Positions 34,856-44,246 of a stretch of 64,000 bases of DNA are shown one piece after another. The stretch's first letter is position 1. Every line of letters starts with the position of its first letter. Position numbers and translations under genes: made by a program. The notes under the pieces were generated by a model. That model was not told where the DNA came from, searched no databases, and saw nothing but the letters and a program-made list of their open reading frames with translations. This stretch comes from UBA11612 sp963662375 (lineage in GTDB: Bacteria > Pseudomonadota > Alphaproteobacteria > Rhodospirillales > Rhodospirillaceae): assembly GCA_963662375.2 (NCBI GenBank), contig CAXXRP010000015.1, positions 248,001-312,000 of the forward strand, read 5' to 3'.

Positions 34856-37471
34856 CTAAAACTGATAGACAGCCTTGGCATAATAGAAGGTTCCGTCAAA
34901 CCCGAACGGAGACCACTGGCTGTAAACGTTACCAGTCTGATCCCGCGCTTTCGGGTTCTTGTCGCCTTTCTCGTTAAAGACGTTCCGCACGCCCGCCGTG
35001 AGGGCCATTTGCTCGTTGATGTTATATGCGGTTTCGAGGTCAAACAGCGGTTCCCCGCCGTAACTATTGCCATCTTCGGAGTCATACCAGCCACTGTAGT
35101 AGCTAACCCGGCCCAGTAAACGCCACTTACCCATGTTGTGGGTGGCGGAGATATTCCCGCGCGTTTTAGGTAAACCCTCTTGGAGTTCCTTGACCCGGGT
35201 ATCATCCACCGTCTCTGGATTTCTTTTGATGATCTTGGTTTCCGTATGATTGAAGGCGAACCCAATATCGGTGGTGCCGCCGGCCCAGTCTACGGAGTAG
35301 GTGGCTACGATATCCAAGCCCTCGGTTCTTGTATCAAAGTCATTGATGAAAAACTTAAAGCTCTGCAAGGTTCGTGCCTCAGCCAAGAGTTCACCTTCAA
35401 GATCACTGAAATAAGCGGTACAGGAGGGATCAGGATTTGCCGGTCTGACACCGGAGCACACCTTCCGTTCCGTAGACAAGTTCAGGCGGTCCGTAACTTT
35501 GATGTTGAAATAGTCAACGGTCACATCCACCACGCCAACGTTGAAAAAGGTGCCAAGGGTCAAGTTGGTGGACTTTTCAGGTTCCAACGGCTTGCCGCCA
35601 TAAAGCGCGGCAAGGGGATGGGTGGAGGGAATAGTTCCCTCATTAACCAAGTCTCCCAGACTTTGGTTAAATACGGTGGAGATATTAAAAGCATTGGACT
35701 GGCCCGGCGTTGGCGCCTTAAAGCCAGTGCCGGCGGTGGCCCTAAAGCCAAGGGAGTCGGTCATCCGCCAGTTGCCTGCCACTTTCCAGTTGGTGGTGCC
35801 GCCAAAGTCTTCAAAGTCCTCGTAACGCAACGCCGCACCTAGCAGCAGGCTGTCCGTCACTTCCCACTCCCCGTCAACATAGACGGCATGGTTATAGCGG
35901 GAGAATACGCCAGCGGTACGAGGCCCAAAGCCAGAGAAGCCGTTTGAGGCCGGCGTGAAGCCCTGCTCCGCCAGGGGGCCATCTTCCCAGGACGCCTGTT
36001 CGCCGATGCCAACCTCAAACTCTTCTCTGCGCCATTCGTAGCCAACGGCGATATTAATTTCCTCCGTGGGGGAGTAATTAATGTCAGCGTTGAGGTTTAT
36101 CTCTTCCTGTATGTATGCGCCGGGGTCAAAAGACGTCGGTGTGTCCGGCCCGAGAGAAGCGTTCACCGTGTTATAGATGAAGAAATCCACTTCGTTCTTG
36201 CCGTAACTTGCGCTGAAGTCCCAACTCAACAAGCCGCTGTCGGTTCCACCCTCTAAACCGGCAACCAGGGAGACATCCTCAAGGTCTCCACCAAAACGCG
36301 GTGTAAAGCCGCCGGGAAACAATTTCTGCATGGTAAAGCAACTGTCATTTTCTAAAACCTGGTTCCATTTTTCACGGTCTTCCGCATTTACGAGACCATC
36401 CCCCGTCACTCTTACTGCAGGACAACCGGCTGAACGGTCCGGTGTCAGGTCGCCGATCAACAGGTTACCTTGGCCGTCGCCGAACACCCCGCCACGGGTG
36501 TTGGGATGCCGATAGTAGAAACCGCCATCCACTTTTTTCGATAGAAAGTTTGCGTGGGAATAGATGTAATGGTTATCGCCAAGCTCTAACCCAAGGTTGC
36601 CCCATAGTTTAAGGTCATCATCAACAATCGGTGACCCCCAGATCATCGCTGGCACGGGCACGGCGTCACCACGTTCTCTCAGGTAATTGTTCAGCGTCCC
36701 CAGCCCCGTAGGCATGAGGTTATTGCTTTCGTCGATCAGAGCCTGGGCATCATTCCTCTGAATGCTGCGAAAGGTGGGATCGGTCTCGCCGTATTCAAAG
36801 CTCAGGTTGATAAAACCGGAAGAGGTAAAAGGCAGGCCCACGTTGGCGGCGATACGGTACATTTCTCCATCTCCCTCGGAGGTCTGCCCGTAGCGTGCTT
36901 CAAACGTGGCACCCTCATTAGCGTCTTTCAGGATGAAGTTCATGACACCAGCGATGGCGTCACTGCCGTACTGAGCCGCAGCACCGTCACGTAGCACTTC
37001 AACCCGCTTCAGGGCGATGGCGGGAATGGACGCCATATCAGGGCCCTGTGACCCATCCGCGATGCCGTTCCCTATCCATGTGATAATACTGGCGCGATGG
37101 CGCCGCTTACCGTTTACCAGGACCAAAATATGATCGGGTGACAGCCCCCGGAGGTTGCCGGGCCGAACAATGGTGCCCGCGTCACTGATGGGTTGTGCGT
37201 TGATGTTAAAGGAAGGAACCACGTTGCGAATCAGGTTGCCGAGATCGCTATCGCCCTGGTTGATGAAATCATCACCGGAAATAACGTCTATTGGTGCGGG
37301 CGAATCTTGGATCGATCTTGCCCTGGCGCGCGTGCCTGTGACGATGATCTCTTCAATATAATCCTCACCAGATGCCGGGGTATCCTGTGCAAATACTACG
37401 GTGCCTGTTGCCGTATAACTTGTAAGCACAAGTGCTACATACAAACGCTTCAGATATTTATTCGGTTTCAT
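34856..37471 (-). CDS. TonB-dependent receptor, large (871 residues)
   Basis: Start ATG 37469-37471 gives a clean signal peptide (KRLYVALVLTSYTATGTVVFAQ); the frame is open 11 codons further. A TonB-box-like EEIIVTGTRA is followed by a plug (NLRGLSPDHILVLVNGKRRH, VEVLRDGAAAQYGSDAIAGV) and a long barrel ending FYYAKAVYQF. The EIIVTGTR / DGAAAQYGSDAIAGV style is that of receptors for carbohydrates or other organic ligands in Alteromonas- and sphingomonad-like bacteria. By eye it is less GC-rich than core genes. No inner-membrane transporter accompanies it. A 164-bp MITE lies 65 bases upstream. Confidence 0.88.
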   Translation of the reverse strand: MKPNKYLKRLYVALVLTSYTATGTVVFAQDTPASGEDYIEEIIVTGTRARARSIQDSPAPIDVISGDDFINQGDSDLGNLIRNVVPSFNINAQPISDAGTIVRPGNLRGLSPDHILVLVNGKRRHRASIITWIGNGIADGSQGPDMASIPAIALKRVEVLRDGAAAQYGSDAIAGVMNFILKDANEGATFEARYGQTSEGDGEMYRIAANVGLPFTSSGFINLSFEYGETDPTFRSIQRNDAQALIDESNNLMPTGLGTLNNYLRERGDAVPVPAMIWGSPIVDDDLKLWGNLGLELGDNHYIYSHANFLSKKVDGGFYYRHPNTRGGVFGDGQGNLLIGDLTPDRSAGCPAVRVTGDGLVNAEDREKWNQVLENDSCFTMQKLFPGGFTPRFGGDLEDVSLVAGLEGGTDSGLLSWDFSASYGKNEVDFFIYNTVNASLGPDTPTSFDPGAYIQEEINLNADINYSPTEEINIAVGYEWRREEFEVGIGEQASWEDGPLAEQGFTPASNGFSGFGPRTAGVFSRYNHAVYVDGEWEVTDSLLLGAALRYEDFEDFGGTTNWKVAGNWRMTDSLGFRATAGTGFKAPTPGQSNAFNISTVFNQSLGDLVNEGTIPSTHPLAALYGGKPLEPEKSTNLTLGTFFNVGVVDVTVDYFNIKVTDRLNLSTERKVCSGVRPANPDPSCTAYFSDLEGELLAEARTLQSFKFFINDFDTRTEGLDIVATYSVDWAGGTTDIGFAFNHTETKIIKRNPETVDDTRVKELQEGLPKTRGNISATHNMGKWRLLGRVSYYSGWYDSEDGNSYGGEPLFDLETAYNINEQMALTAGVRNVFNEKGDKNPKARDQTGNVYSQWSPFGFDGTFYYAKAVYQF

Positions 37472-37536
37472 TAGGAGATCCTGTTCTGGAACCGAGTATG
37501 GCAAAACCTGAGGGTCGTGATCTACTGTCGCGGGAG

Positions 37537-37700
37537 GGCATTGTCAGAGTAACTGGTTAGGGCAAACTCTCTTGAGCCCTTGTTCCCTAGGTTTAGGCAC
37601 TAAACTACTGGTTCGCTTGGAATTGACCAAGCAAGGCGCAGCCCGGAACGGCGAAAACTCACATCACTAGACTAACAGATCAATTTAGTCTGACAATGCC
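37537..37700 (+). mobile_element. 164-bp MITE, copy 1
   Basis: It begins GGCATTGTCAGAGTAACTGG and ends AGTCTGACAATGCC, so the outer bases match the IS6-type termini. The interior has no ORF but holds small palindromes (GCTTGG-6 nt-CCAAGC; GTTTAG-3 nt-CTAAAC, read on the minus strand). Near-identical to the copy at 43151. Confidence 0.9.
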
Positions 37701-37748
37701 CTGGCGGATAAGAAAAACGGAAATTACGGCTAAAAGGAAAGGGCAGGT

Positions 37749-38111
37749 TTACTTATTCCAAGTCAGGGCAACCAATTCTGGATCCTCCATCGCCCGCCGC
37801 TCGGAAGATAGAAAATCGTAATAGCCGCAGCGTCCACCCGGGTAGTCGCGGCATATTTTCGGACGGGCCTTATAAACTGTGCAACGGCGCTCCTCGGTAT
37901 CGAAGAACTGGCAGATTCTACCAAAATACTCGTCTTTTTTTCGGCGCATCACATAAGGCGTCCGCGCTTGGGAATCTAATTTCGTAAACTTCTTGCTGGC
38001 CTTTTTGAAACTCAAACCAAAATATTTGGCCAAGCGCTCAACATCGTGCTTCGTTAGCTCGATAAGAGGATAAGAACAACAATAGCCCGGACATTTTGCA
38101 CAATTATACAT
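37749..38111 (-). CDS. YkgJ-family cysteine cluster protein
   Basis: About 120 residues from ATG 38109-38111 (a GTG two codons earlier is possible). The N-terminal NCAKCPGYCC matches the CxxCxxxCC cluster of the YkgJ family (zinc- or iron-binding), and the second half supplies ICQFF, RRCTVYKARPKICRDYP and RCGYYDF cysteines. Such proteins are thought to bind a metal or Fe-S centre, with no firm role. It is flanked by MITE copy 1 and degenerate IS ends, so it is island cargo. Confidence 0.8.
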   Translation of the reverse strand: MYNCAKCPGYCCSYPLIELTKHDVERLAKYFGLSFKKASKKFTKLDSQARTPYVMRRKKDEYFGRICQFFDTEERRCTVYKARPKICRDYPGGRCGYYDFLSSERRAMEDPELVALTWNK

Positions 38112-38145
38112 GAGCACCGTTTCTTAGTTTGGATACACCCTATAG

Positions 38146-38308
38146 GGCATTGTCAAAGTAACTAGTCAAGAGCATAAGAATCCGTATTAGAGAATTTTCA
38201 GGCAGCAAGTTCATGCCACTCGGCGGCACCGTCAGAGTAAATCGCCTTAAGTCAAGTAGTGCGGTCTCTTAGCCTCCAGTGATGCAAAATCCCTTCCGTT
38301 ATTTCAAC
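38146..38308. mobile_element. Two degenerate IS6-type ends side by side
   Basis: 38146-38224 starts GGCATTGTCAAAGTAACTAG and contains the transposase 3' end (CAGGCAGCAAGTTCATGCCA). 38225-38308 starts GGCACCGTCAGAGTAAATCG and contains the transposase 5' end (ATGCAAAATCCCTTCCGTTA). The kind-2 IS copy is inserted directly after. Confidence 0.75.
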
Positions 38309-39106
38309 GGCGTTGTCACATTAACAGGGTGGCCAGCTGCTGATGGCGCAGTAGTGTCGCTGGATGCAGAAAATCTCCTATGCCCGATACCGCTTTCCAC
38401 CCGCGATCATTCAGCACGCTGTCTGGCTGTATTACCGGTTTCCCCTCAGCTACCGAGATGTTGAGGATCTGCTCGCTGAACGTGGTATTGATGTTTCTTA
38501 CGAAACGGTCCGGCGCTGGGCACTGAAGTTCGGGCAAGCCTATGCCCGGAGACTGAGGACAACGCGCCCTCGACCAGATGTCCGGTGGCACCTTGATGAG
38601 GTGTTCGTTTCCATCGCCAGCAAGCGGATGTATCTATGGCGCGCTGTCGATAGTGAAGGCGAAGTGCTGGATATCCTGGTTCAGTCACGCAGAAACAAGA
38701 AGGCAGCGCTCAAGGTGATACGCAAACTGTTGAAAAAGCAAGGCTTTGTCCCAGATACCTTCATCACAGACAAACTGCCATCTTATGGTGCTGCTCTGAA
38801 GGATTTGGGCCTTATCAGGCACCATGATTTTGGTGGCAGGAAGAACAACCGAGCCGAGAATTCTCACTTACCAGTCCGACAGAGGGAACGACGAATGCAG
38901 CGTTTCAAATCGGCTCGATCAGCGCAGCGGTTTCTCTCTACCCACGCCACCGTCTACAACACCTTCAACGTCCAACGCCATCTGATATCCCGAAAGACAT
39001 TACGCCAGTTTCGCAACCACGCAATGGGCCTGTGGCAAACCGTCACCGCTGCCGCTTGAGTTCTATGCCAAGTCGCGGCACGACCGTTCAATAACGTGAC
39101 AACACC
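38309..39106 (+). mobile_element. IS6-type insertion sequence, kind 2, copy 2 (798 bp)
   Basis: Ends are GGCGTTGTCACATTAACAGG and the inverted GGTGTTGTCACGTTATTGAA. It is opposite in orientation to the copy at 28813. Recombination between the two copies could invert the 8.7 kb between them. The following 39107-39458 holds no recognisable gene. Confidence 0.88.
38364..39059 (+). CDS. IS6-family DDE transposase, kind 2
   Basis: A 231-residue transposase essentially identical to the one at 28866, with DDE residues in WHLDEVFV, ITDKLPSYG and NNRAENSH. It starts MQKISYARYRFPP. It appears complete. Confidence 0.92.
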   Translation: MQKISYARYRFPPAIIQHAVWLYYRFPLSYRDVEDLLAERGIDVSYETVRRWALKFGQAYARRLRTTRPRPDVRWHLDEVFVSIASKRMYLWRAVDSEGEVLDILVQSRRNKKAALKVIRKLLKKQGFVPDTFITDKLPSYGAALKDLGLIRHHDFGGRKNNRAENSHLPVRQRERRMQRFKSARSAQRFLSTHATVYNTFNVQRHLISRKTLRQFRNHAMGLWQTVTAAA

Positions 39107-39458
39107 GGAGGCCGCTCGTCTGGCTCATAGCGAACGTCCTGGTTGTGGTTGTCGCCGTTGGATTTCATCGCTTCTTTCGTTTCGCGTGTGCGAGCAAGGA
39201 GCCGGGGAAATGGAAATTGCGTCACCGTCGCAGCGCGGGGCGCGACTTTCGAGTGCGCCCTTTCCAGAGTGTGCCGCGCGCTCGGGATTAGGCCGCGGGC
39301 CTTGGTTGGTGCGCCGTCATCAGTTCACTTCTGTTTACCGGTCATCGAATAATCTGAAGCCATCGACTATTTACCGAGATTTGGAGTGCATCCGGTTAAC
39401 GTGGCGAAGCCGTTCAGGTATCATTCCGGCGCAGCTCTGATTCGGGAGAACCGATGGA

Positions 39459-40082
39459 GTGAAAGCAGTCAATCTCACATGTGTCACCCTTGCCTCGGCC
39501 GTGCTCACAGCGGCGTGCGTCTCCTTGCCCCCGACGGGGCAGGCCGACCTGTGCGCGGTCTTCGAGCAATATCCTGAATGGTACGATTACGCCCGCGCCT
39601 CGGCGGAGAAATGGGGAACGCCGATGCACATTCAGATGGCGTTCGTGCGCCACGAGTCGAGCTATCGGGCTGACGCGAGGCCACCTCGCCAGTGGTTCCT
39701 GTTCGTCCCGCTGGGGCGGGCATCGTCGGCCAAGGGCTACGCCCAGGCCCAGGATCCAGTGTGGCGGGAGTATGAGGAGGAGCGGGGCCGGCTGTTCAGG
39801 AGCCGTTCGGACATGGAAGACGCGCTAGACTTCATCGGCTGGTACAACCACAACACTTGGCGCCGGCTGGGCATCCCCCGTACTGACGCCTACCGGCTCT
39901 ATCTTGCCTATCACGAAGGCCAGGGCGGCTACAGCCGCGGCAGCTGGAGGGATAAGCCGGTAGTGCAGCGTACCGCGGAGCGGGTGAGTGATACCGCCCG
40001 CAGCTACGAGTCGCAGCTCGTGCGTTGCGAGCAGCGCTTCCGTTGCGATTCCTGGTATCAGGTCTGGCCCTTGTGCAGATGA
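39459..40082 (+). CDS. Transglycosylase-SLT-like lipoprotein
   Basis: A 207-residue protein from GTG 39459. The signal peptide ends with a lipobox, LTAAC (Cys20). The SLT-like fold starts near residue 45 (WGTPMHIQMAFVRHESSYRA), where the Glu of HESSY is the expected catalytic acid; later WYNHNTWRRLGIP and YLAYHEGQGGYSRG fit the domain. Such enzymes cut peptidoglycan strands and are often carried by mobile elements for export or conjugation, though no secretion genes are here. It is flanked by IS6-type elements on both sides. Confidence 0.8.
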   Translation: MKAVNLTCVTLASAVLTAACVSLPPTGQADLCAVFEQYPEWYDYARASAEKWGTPMHIQMAFVRHESSYRADARPPRQWFLFVPLGRASSAKGYAQAQDPVWREYEEERGRLFRSRSDMEDALDFIGWYNHNTWRRLGIPRTDAYRLYLAYHEGQGGYSRGSWRDKPVVQRTAERVSDTARSYESQLVRCEQRFRCDSWYQVWPLCR

Positions 40083-40097
40083 CGGTCGAGGCCTGAG

Positions 40098-40353
40098 GGC
40101 ATTGTCAGACTAACTAGCCCGGAGCAGAAGAAACCATAATACAGGACTTTCAGGCAGCAAGTTGACGCCACTCGGCCAGGGCGGCGGCTCGGGCTTGTTT
40201 GAAAATACCGCGGCGGTTGAGATGGCGTTGGTGGTTGAAGTGGTTGTGGATCGAGGCGTGAATGGAGGCGAATTTCTGTAGGGTCTTGATGTCTCTGAAC
40301 CGAGCCATTGCCCCTTCCCGTCTTCGAAAGGGTTGATGTGAGTTTTCCGCCCG
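40098..40353 (-). mobile_element. IS6-type kind-1 3' fragment (256 bp)
   Basis: The left terminus and the last third of the transposase are kept. The element is cut right after the codons of the catalytic ENSH motif (AGTTTTCCGCCCG on this strand). The following 40354-40618 is AT-rich at first and shows no gene. Confidence 0.88.
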
Positions 40354-40618
40354 TTCTATGAGTAAGTCTCGATTTCACAATTTTAATTACACGTAATTCA
40401 TTGATATTATGTAATAAAAAATTAAATTGGATGACTCTAAGAATCTGACGATAGAATTGCGTAATCAAAACGAAAGCGGATTGGTTACAACTTCAGCGCA
40501 CCCAGGCGCACCTTTGTCGTATGCTTTCTCCGGCACCCCGTTTTCGGCTCCGCCGGAGCAAGCTCCCAATACGCTTTTCGCGGCCCAAAAAAAGGGCCCA
40601 AGCGGAGTGATGTAAGGA

Positions 40619-40986
40619 TCAGTTCTTGTGATTGCCTGCCGGGAACGCACCAAAAGAATGAGTGCGCGCAGCCTCGCCCGGCACGGCCGCGTTCATCAGC
40701 GTTTCGATTCGATCAGCAATACGCTGAGCGGGTTCCCTGAGTTGATCGATGGTCCAGTTGGCGCCATGGCCTTCAGGGAAATTACCGCGGCGTGCCCGGT
40801 TGACCAAGCGGTCGGTGAGCGAAGTCGGAAGCATCAGTTCACGCTCCGCCACGGCGATGAAACAATTCCGCATACCCTGGAACCAGAACTTCGCACCGCC
40901 CGCTTCACTGATCCGGCTGTAGAGATGATGCGGATCCTCTACATGGCCCGATGCGCTGGTGGGTGATGGGAACACACAGGCACGAA
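40619..40986 (-). pseudogene. Hypothetical protein, 5' end cut by IS
   Basis: The minus-strand frame is open from the IS6 end at 40987 to a stop at 40619 and has protein-like composition (KFWFQGMRNCFIAVAEREL, IDQLREPAQRIADRIETLM, mostly helical). The first possible start, GTG 40973-40975, is 12 bases from the IS boundary, so the natural N-terminus is probably missing. I recognise no family. Confidence 0.4.
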
Positions 40987-41082
40987 GGCATTGTCAGACT
41001 AAATCGGCTTGAGCTGGGAATTAAGGTCTCCTAGCCTCCGGCGATGCACAATCCCTTCCGCTATTTCAACAGCTCGCCTGAG
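40987..41082 (+). mobile_element. IS6-type kind-1 5' fragment (96 bp), interrupted by a MITE
   Basis: Terminus GGCATTGTCAGACTAAATCG plus the first transposase codons (MHNPFRYFNSSPE). It stops at 41082, where MITE copy 2 begins. Confidence 0.85.
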
Positions 41083-41246
41083 GGCATTGTCAGACTAAAT
41101 TAATTTGTTAGTCTAGTGAGGTGAGTTTTCGCCGTTCCGAGCCGCGCCTTGCTTGGTCAATACCAAGCGAACCAATAGTTTAGTGCCCAAACCCAGGTAA
41201 CAAGGGCCCAAGAGAGTTGGCCCTAACCAGTTACTCTGACAATGCC
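41083..41246 (-). mobile_element. 164-bp MITE, copy 2
   Basis: Opposite orientation to copies 1 and 3 and near-identical to copy 4. It lies between an IS6 fragment and the cut restriction gene. Its inner sequence differs from copies 1 and 3 at scattered positions, defining a second subfamily. Confidence 0.9.
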
Positions 41247-41856
41247 CGTCGCGGGCATAGGAGGCGAGCAGCCACGCCAGATCCTTTGGCTCCGCGAGCG
41301 CGGCGCGATGCGAAAGAGCGCGTGTGAGATATTCGCCAAGCCTCGCGCCAACTTCGCGGGCGAAGGCGCGCGGTCGCTCCAGCTTGCGGCCAAAGTCGTC
41401 CGCGCTCACCGCCAGCCGGAAGGTTTCGAGCTTCGCCGAGCGGCCCGCCGCGTCCTCGCCGATCAACACGAAATCGCGCGAGTTCGTCACCAGCACGAGC
41501 CGATAGCGGCCCCAATAGCGGCTGGCCTGATCGCCCGCCGCCGTGATCCAGGCGTCGTCGTTCGCCGCCTTCACCTCGATCACGCCGCGTTCCGGTACCT
41601 GGCCTTCGCGAGGCCGGCTCCGCTGCACCTGCTTCGCCGCGTAGAGGCCGAAGTCGGGATGGCCTGCGCCCTGGTCGGCAAGTTCGCCAACGCAGAATAC
41701 CTTCGGCTTGAGCGCCGCACAGATGGCGTTGAGCAGATTGGCGAGTGGCCCATAGCTCGACCGCTCGCTGGTCGCGCCGCCGGACGCGCGCACCCGTCCG
41801 AGGTCGGCGAAGTACGCTTCAACCGCTGCCGTCAGTCTTGTATTCGTTCCCGTCAT
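41247..41856 (-). pseudogene. N-terminal part of a restriction/modification enzyme, cut by a MITE
   Basis: About 203 residues from ATG 41854-41856 (MTGTNTRLTAAVEAYFADLG). A PD-(D/E)xK nuclease core is visible: GHPDFGLYA and RGVIEVKAANDD supply the Asp and the Glu-x-Lys. This resembles the nuclease head of fused restriction-methyltransferases of the type ISP/IIG kind, whose helicase or methylase parts would follow. The gene breaks at the MITE boundary, after ...DLAWLLASYARDG, and the frame then runs into MITE sequence. The enzyme should be dead as a methylase. Confidence 0.65.
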
Positions 41857-42015
41857 CAATCCCGTTCTGGTCGAGCCTGGCCCAAGGTGCAAGCTTCCCT
41901 GCAAAAGGACCGTCCCGCAGTGCGGGCGCGAAGCCGGATCATGCGTGCAACTCGCCTGCGCGACGTTCTGCAGCGGCCCGGTTCCGGCGCGCCTGCGCAA
42001 GCTCGTAGCTCGCCT

Positions 42016-42820
42016 GGCATTGTCAGACTAAATCGGCTTGAGCTGAAAAGTAAGGTCCCCTAGCCTCCGGCGATGCACAATCCCTTCCGTTATTTCAATA
42101 GCTCGCCCGAGGTCATCCGCAGCGCTGTGATGCTGTATGTCCGTTATCCCTTGTCGCTGAGACAGGTTGAAGATCTCCTGTTCGAGCGCCGCATCGCCAT
42201 CTGCTATGAAACCGTGCGGTACTGGTGGAACCGCTTTGGTCCATTGTTTGCCGCCGAGATCCGGAAGAAGCGGATAGACCGGCGCAACTGGTCGAACTGG
42301 CGCTGGCATCTTGATGAGGTGTTCGTCCGCATCAATGGCGAAACACACTACCTATGGCGTGCCGTTGACCATGAAGGCGAAGTGCTTGAGGTCTATGCCA
42401 CGAAACGGCGGGACCGCGAAGCCGCGCTTGAGTTCCTTAAACGTGCCATGAAGCGTTATGGTCGGCCGGCCACGATCGTCACGGACAGGCTACAGTCATA
42501 CCGGGCAGCGATGAAGGTGATCGGCAATGCTGCCGCCCAGACCTGCGGTCGTTGGCTTAACAACCGGGCGGAAAACTCACATCAACCCTTTCGAAGACGG
42601 GAAGGGGCAATGGCTCGGTTCAGAGACATCAAGACCCTACAGAAATTCGCCTCCATTCACGCCTCGATCCACAACCACTTCAACCACCAACGCCATCTCA
42701 ACCGCCGCGGTATTTTCAAACAAGCCCGAGCCACCGCCCTGGCCGAGTGGCGTCAACTTGCTGCCTGAAAGTCCTGTATTATGGTTTCTTCTGCTCCGGG
42801 TTAGTTAGTCTGACGATGCC
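42016..42820 (+). mobile_element. IS6-type insertion sequence, kind 1, copy 3 (805 bp)
   Basis: Same 805-bp length as the other two full copies but in the opposite orientation. The right terminus ends TCTGACGATGCC, a one-base change. Confidence 0.92.
42073..42768 (+). CDS. IS6-family DDE transposase, kind 1
   Basis: A 231-residue intact transposase with the DDE residues in WHLDEVF, VTDRLQSY and RAENSHQPF. It is a mosaic of the other two copies (ERRIAICYETV, AAEIRKKRI). Confidence 0.93.
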   Translation: MHNPFRYFNSSPEVIRSAVMLYVRYPLSLRQVEDLLFERRIAICYETVRYWWNRFGPLFAAEIRKKRIDRRNWSNWRWHLDEVFVRINGETHYLWRAVDHEGEVLEVYATKRRDREAALEFLKRAMKRYGRPATIVTDRLQSYRAAMKVIGNAAAQTCGRWLNNRAENSHQPFRRREGAMARFRDIKTLQKFASIHASIHNHFNHQRHLNRRGIFKQARATALAEWRQLAA

Positions 42821-42844
42821 AGAATATCGGAGGATGGGGTTTCC

Positions 42845-42955
42845 AGAAAGGACAAGACGAAAGATAAAAATTCACCATCCAAAAAAGCAGCTTGAATCAC
42901 GAACTTCAAGCCGCTTAGTTCAAACCAAAATGAGCCAGATACTCCTTTGGAAAAT
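42845..42955 (+). pseudogene. Degenerate IS3-family 3' end relic
   Basis: KIKIHHPKKQLESRT and the following bases (TCAAGCCGCTTAGTTCAAACC, AATGAGCCAGA) parallel the tail of the IS3 remnant at 30660-30745 (KIKELTIQKRRL; CCAAGCCGCTTAACATCAA, GATGAGACAGA). Strongly diverged. The rest of 42821-43150 shows no gene. Confidence 0.5.
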
Positions 42956-43150
42956 ACCCTCGGAAGTCCCAATGGTCTTGATGACGGACACTACAATCCC
43001 ATTTCCCTCAGCAGAGGCCTACACCCAATCCAGGTGCCCGCGACGCCATCCAATATACGGCGTTTCTTCGTCGTCTCACACATCCGATACGGAAACGTCG
43101 CGCCAACCTCAAGCTGCAGATTTGATTGTTTTTTAACGAGCGCGTTAAAG

Positions 43151-43314
43151 GGCATTGTCAGAGTAACTGGTTAGGGCAAACTCTCTTGAGCCCTTGTTCC
43201 CTAGGTTTAGGCACTAAACTACTGGTTCGCTTGGAATTGACCAAGCAAGGCGCAGCCCGGAACAGCGAAAACTCACATCACTAGACTAACAGATCAATTT
43301 AGTCTGACAATGCC
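43151..43314 (+). mobile_element. 164-bp MITE, copy 3
   Basis: Same orientation as copy 1 and almost identical to it (one visible difference, AACAGCG versus AACGGCG). Its right end truncates an IS3-family orfB. Confidence 0.92.
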
Positions 43315-44082
43315 GCTTGGGTGTCTCGCCCTGCCAGTCAGCGCCAACGCGACGACAGGGTCTATTTGGCCCATATTCGTGCCGAACATGCCCGTAATTA
43401 TCGGGCCTATGGTCGCAAGCGAATGACTGATGAACTCAGGGATCAAGGCATCGTCATTGGTGAACGCCGGGTCGGGCGGTTGATGCGGGAGAACGATATT
43501 CGCATCGTCAGAACTCATAAATTCAAACGCACGACAAACAGTAATCACAACCACAACATAGCTCCCAACCCTCTGGATGGGGATTTTCAGGCCACGGGAC
43601 CAAACCAGAAATGGGCCGGTGATATCAGCTATCTCTGGACGGCAGAGGGCTGGCTGTATCTTGCGGTGATCATCGATTTGTATTCACGCCGTGTCATTGG
43701 CCGGGCCGTCAGCGACAGGCTCAAACGGGATTTGCCGATCAAGGCTCTGAAAAGGGCCATTGCATTGCGACAACCGCCACCAGGGGTCATTCATCATTCT
43801 GATCGTGGCTCGCAGTATTGCTCCAACGATTACCGGAAACTTCTCAAAGATCACGGCTTTCTCTCTTCGATGTCTGGCAAAGGGAATTGCTATGGCAATG
43901 CGACTGTAGAAACGTTCTTCAAATCATTGAAAGCAGAATTAATATGGAGGGAACACTATGAAACCAGGGAACAGGCACAAAACGCCCTGTTCCATTATAT
44001 CAATGGATTTTATAATCCGCGTCGTCGCCATTCATATCTGGGCAGCATCAGTCCGGTGAAGTGCGAAAGTATGGCGGCTTAG
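43315..44082 (+). pseudogene. IS3-family transposase orfB, 5' truncated
   Basis: The frame reads LGVSRPASQRQRDDRVYLAH at the MITE edge and continues for 250 residues to a normal end (YNPRRRHSYLGSISPVKCE). The rve core is whole: Asp in KWAGDISYLWT, Asp in IHHSDRGSQY and Glu in GNATVETFFKSLK. The first 20-30 residues and orfA are missing, so the normal frameshifted OrfAB cannot be made. A GTG at 43321 could start a short product. The 164 bases after it show no gene. Confidence 0.85.
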
Positions 44083-44246
44083 GTGAGAAGGTAACCCTCC
44101 ACTTTTGCGGTGCAGGTCCAATATAGCCTATTTGGAAGGGACAGAGGCTGCACCCACGTAGGGAGCGCTCCCTTGATTTGAACCTTCAACACTCTTGGTT
44201 GCCGGACATAATTGGATTGTAGTACGGGAATTTTAGAAGGCCGATT

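Noticed and set aside
28805..39114. 8-bp target duplications of IS6 elements and MITEs
   Set aside because: I compared the eight bases on both sides of every full IS6 copy and MITE and found no matching pair; GTTTCGGG between the first two IS copies also has no partner. Adjacent deletions would explain this.
40354..40618. AT-rich segment as a possible origin or promoter
   Set aside because: No iterons, DnaA boxes or long palindromes are visible; it may simply be foreign filler between IS fragments.
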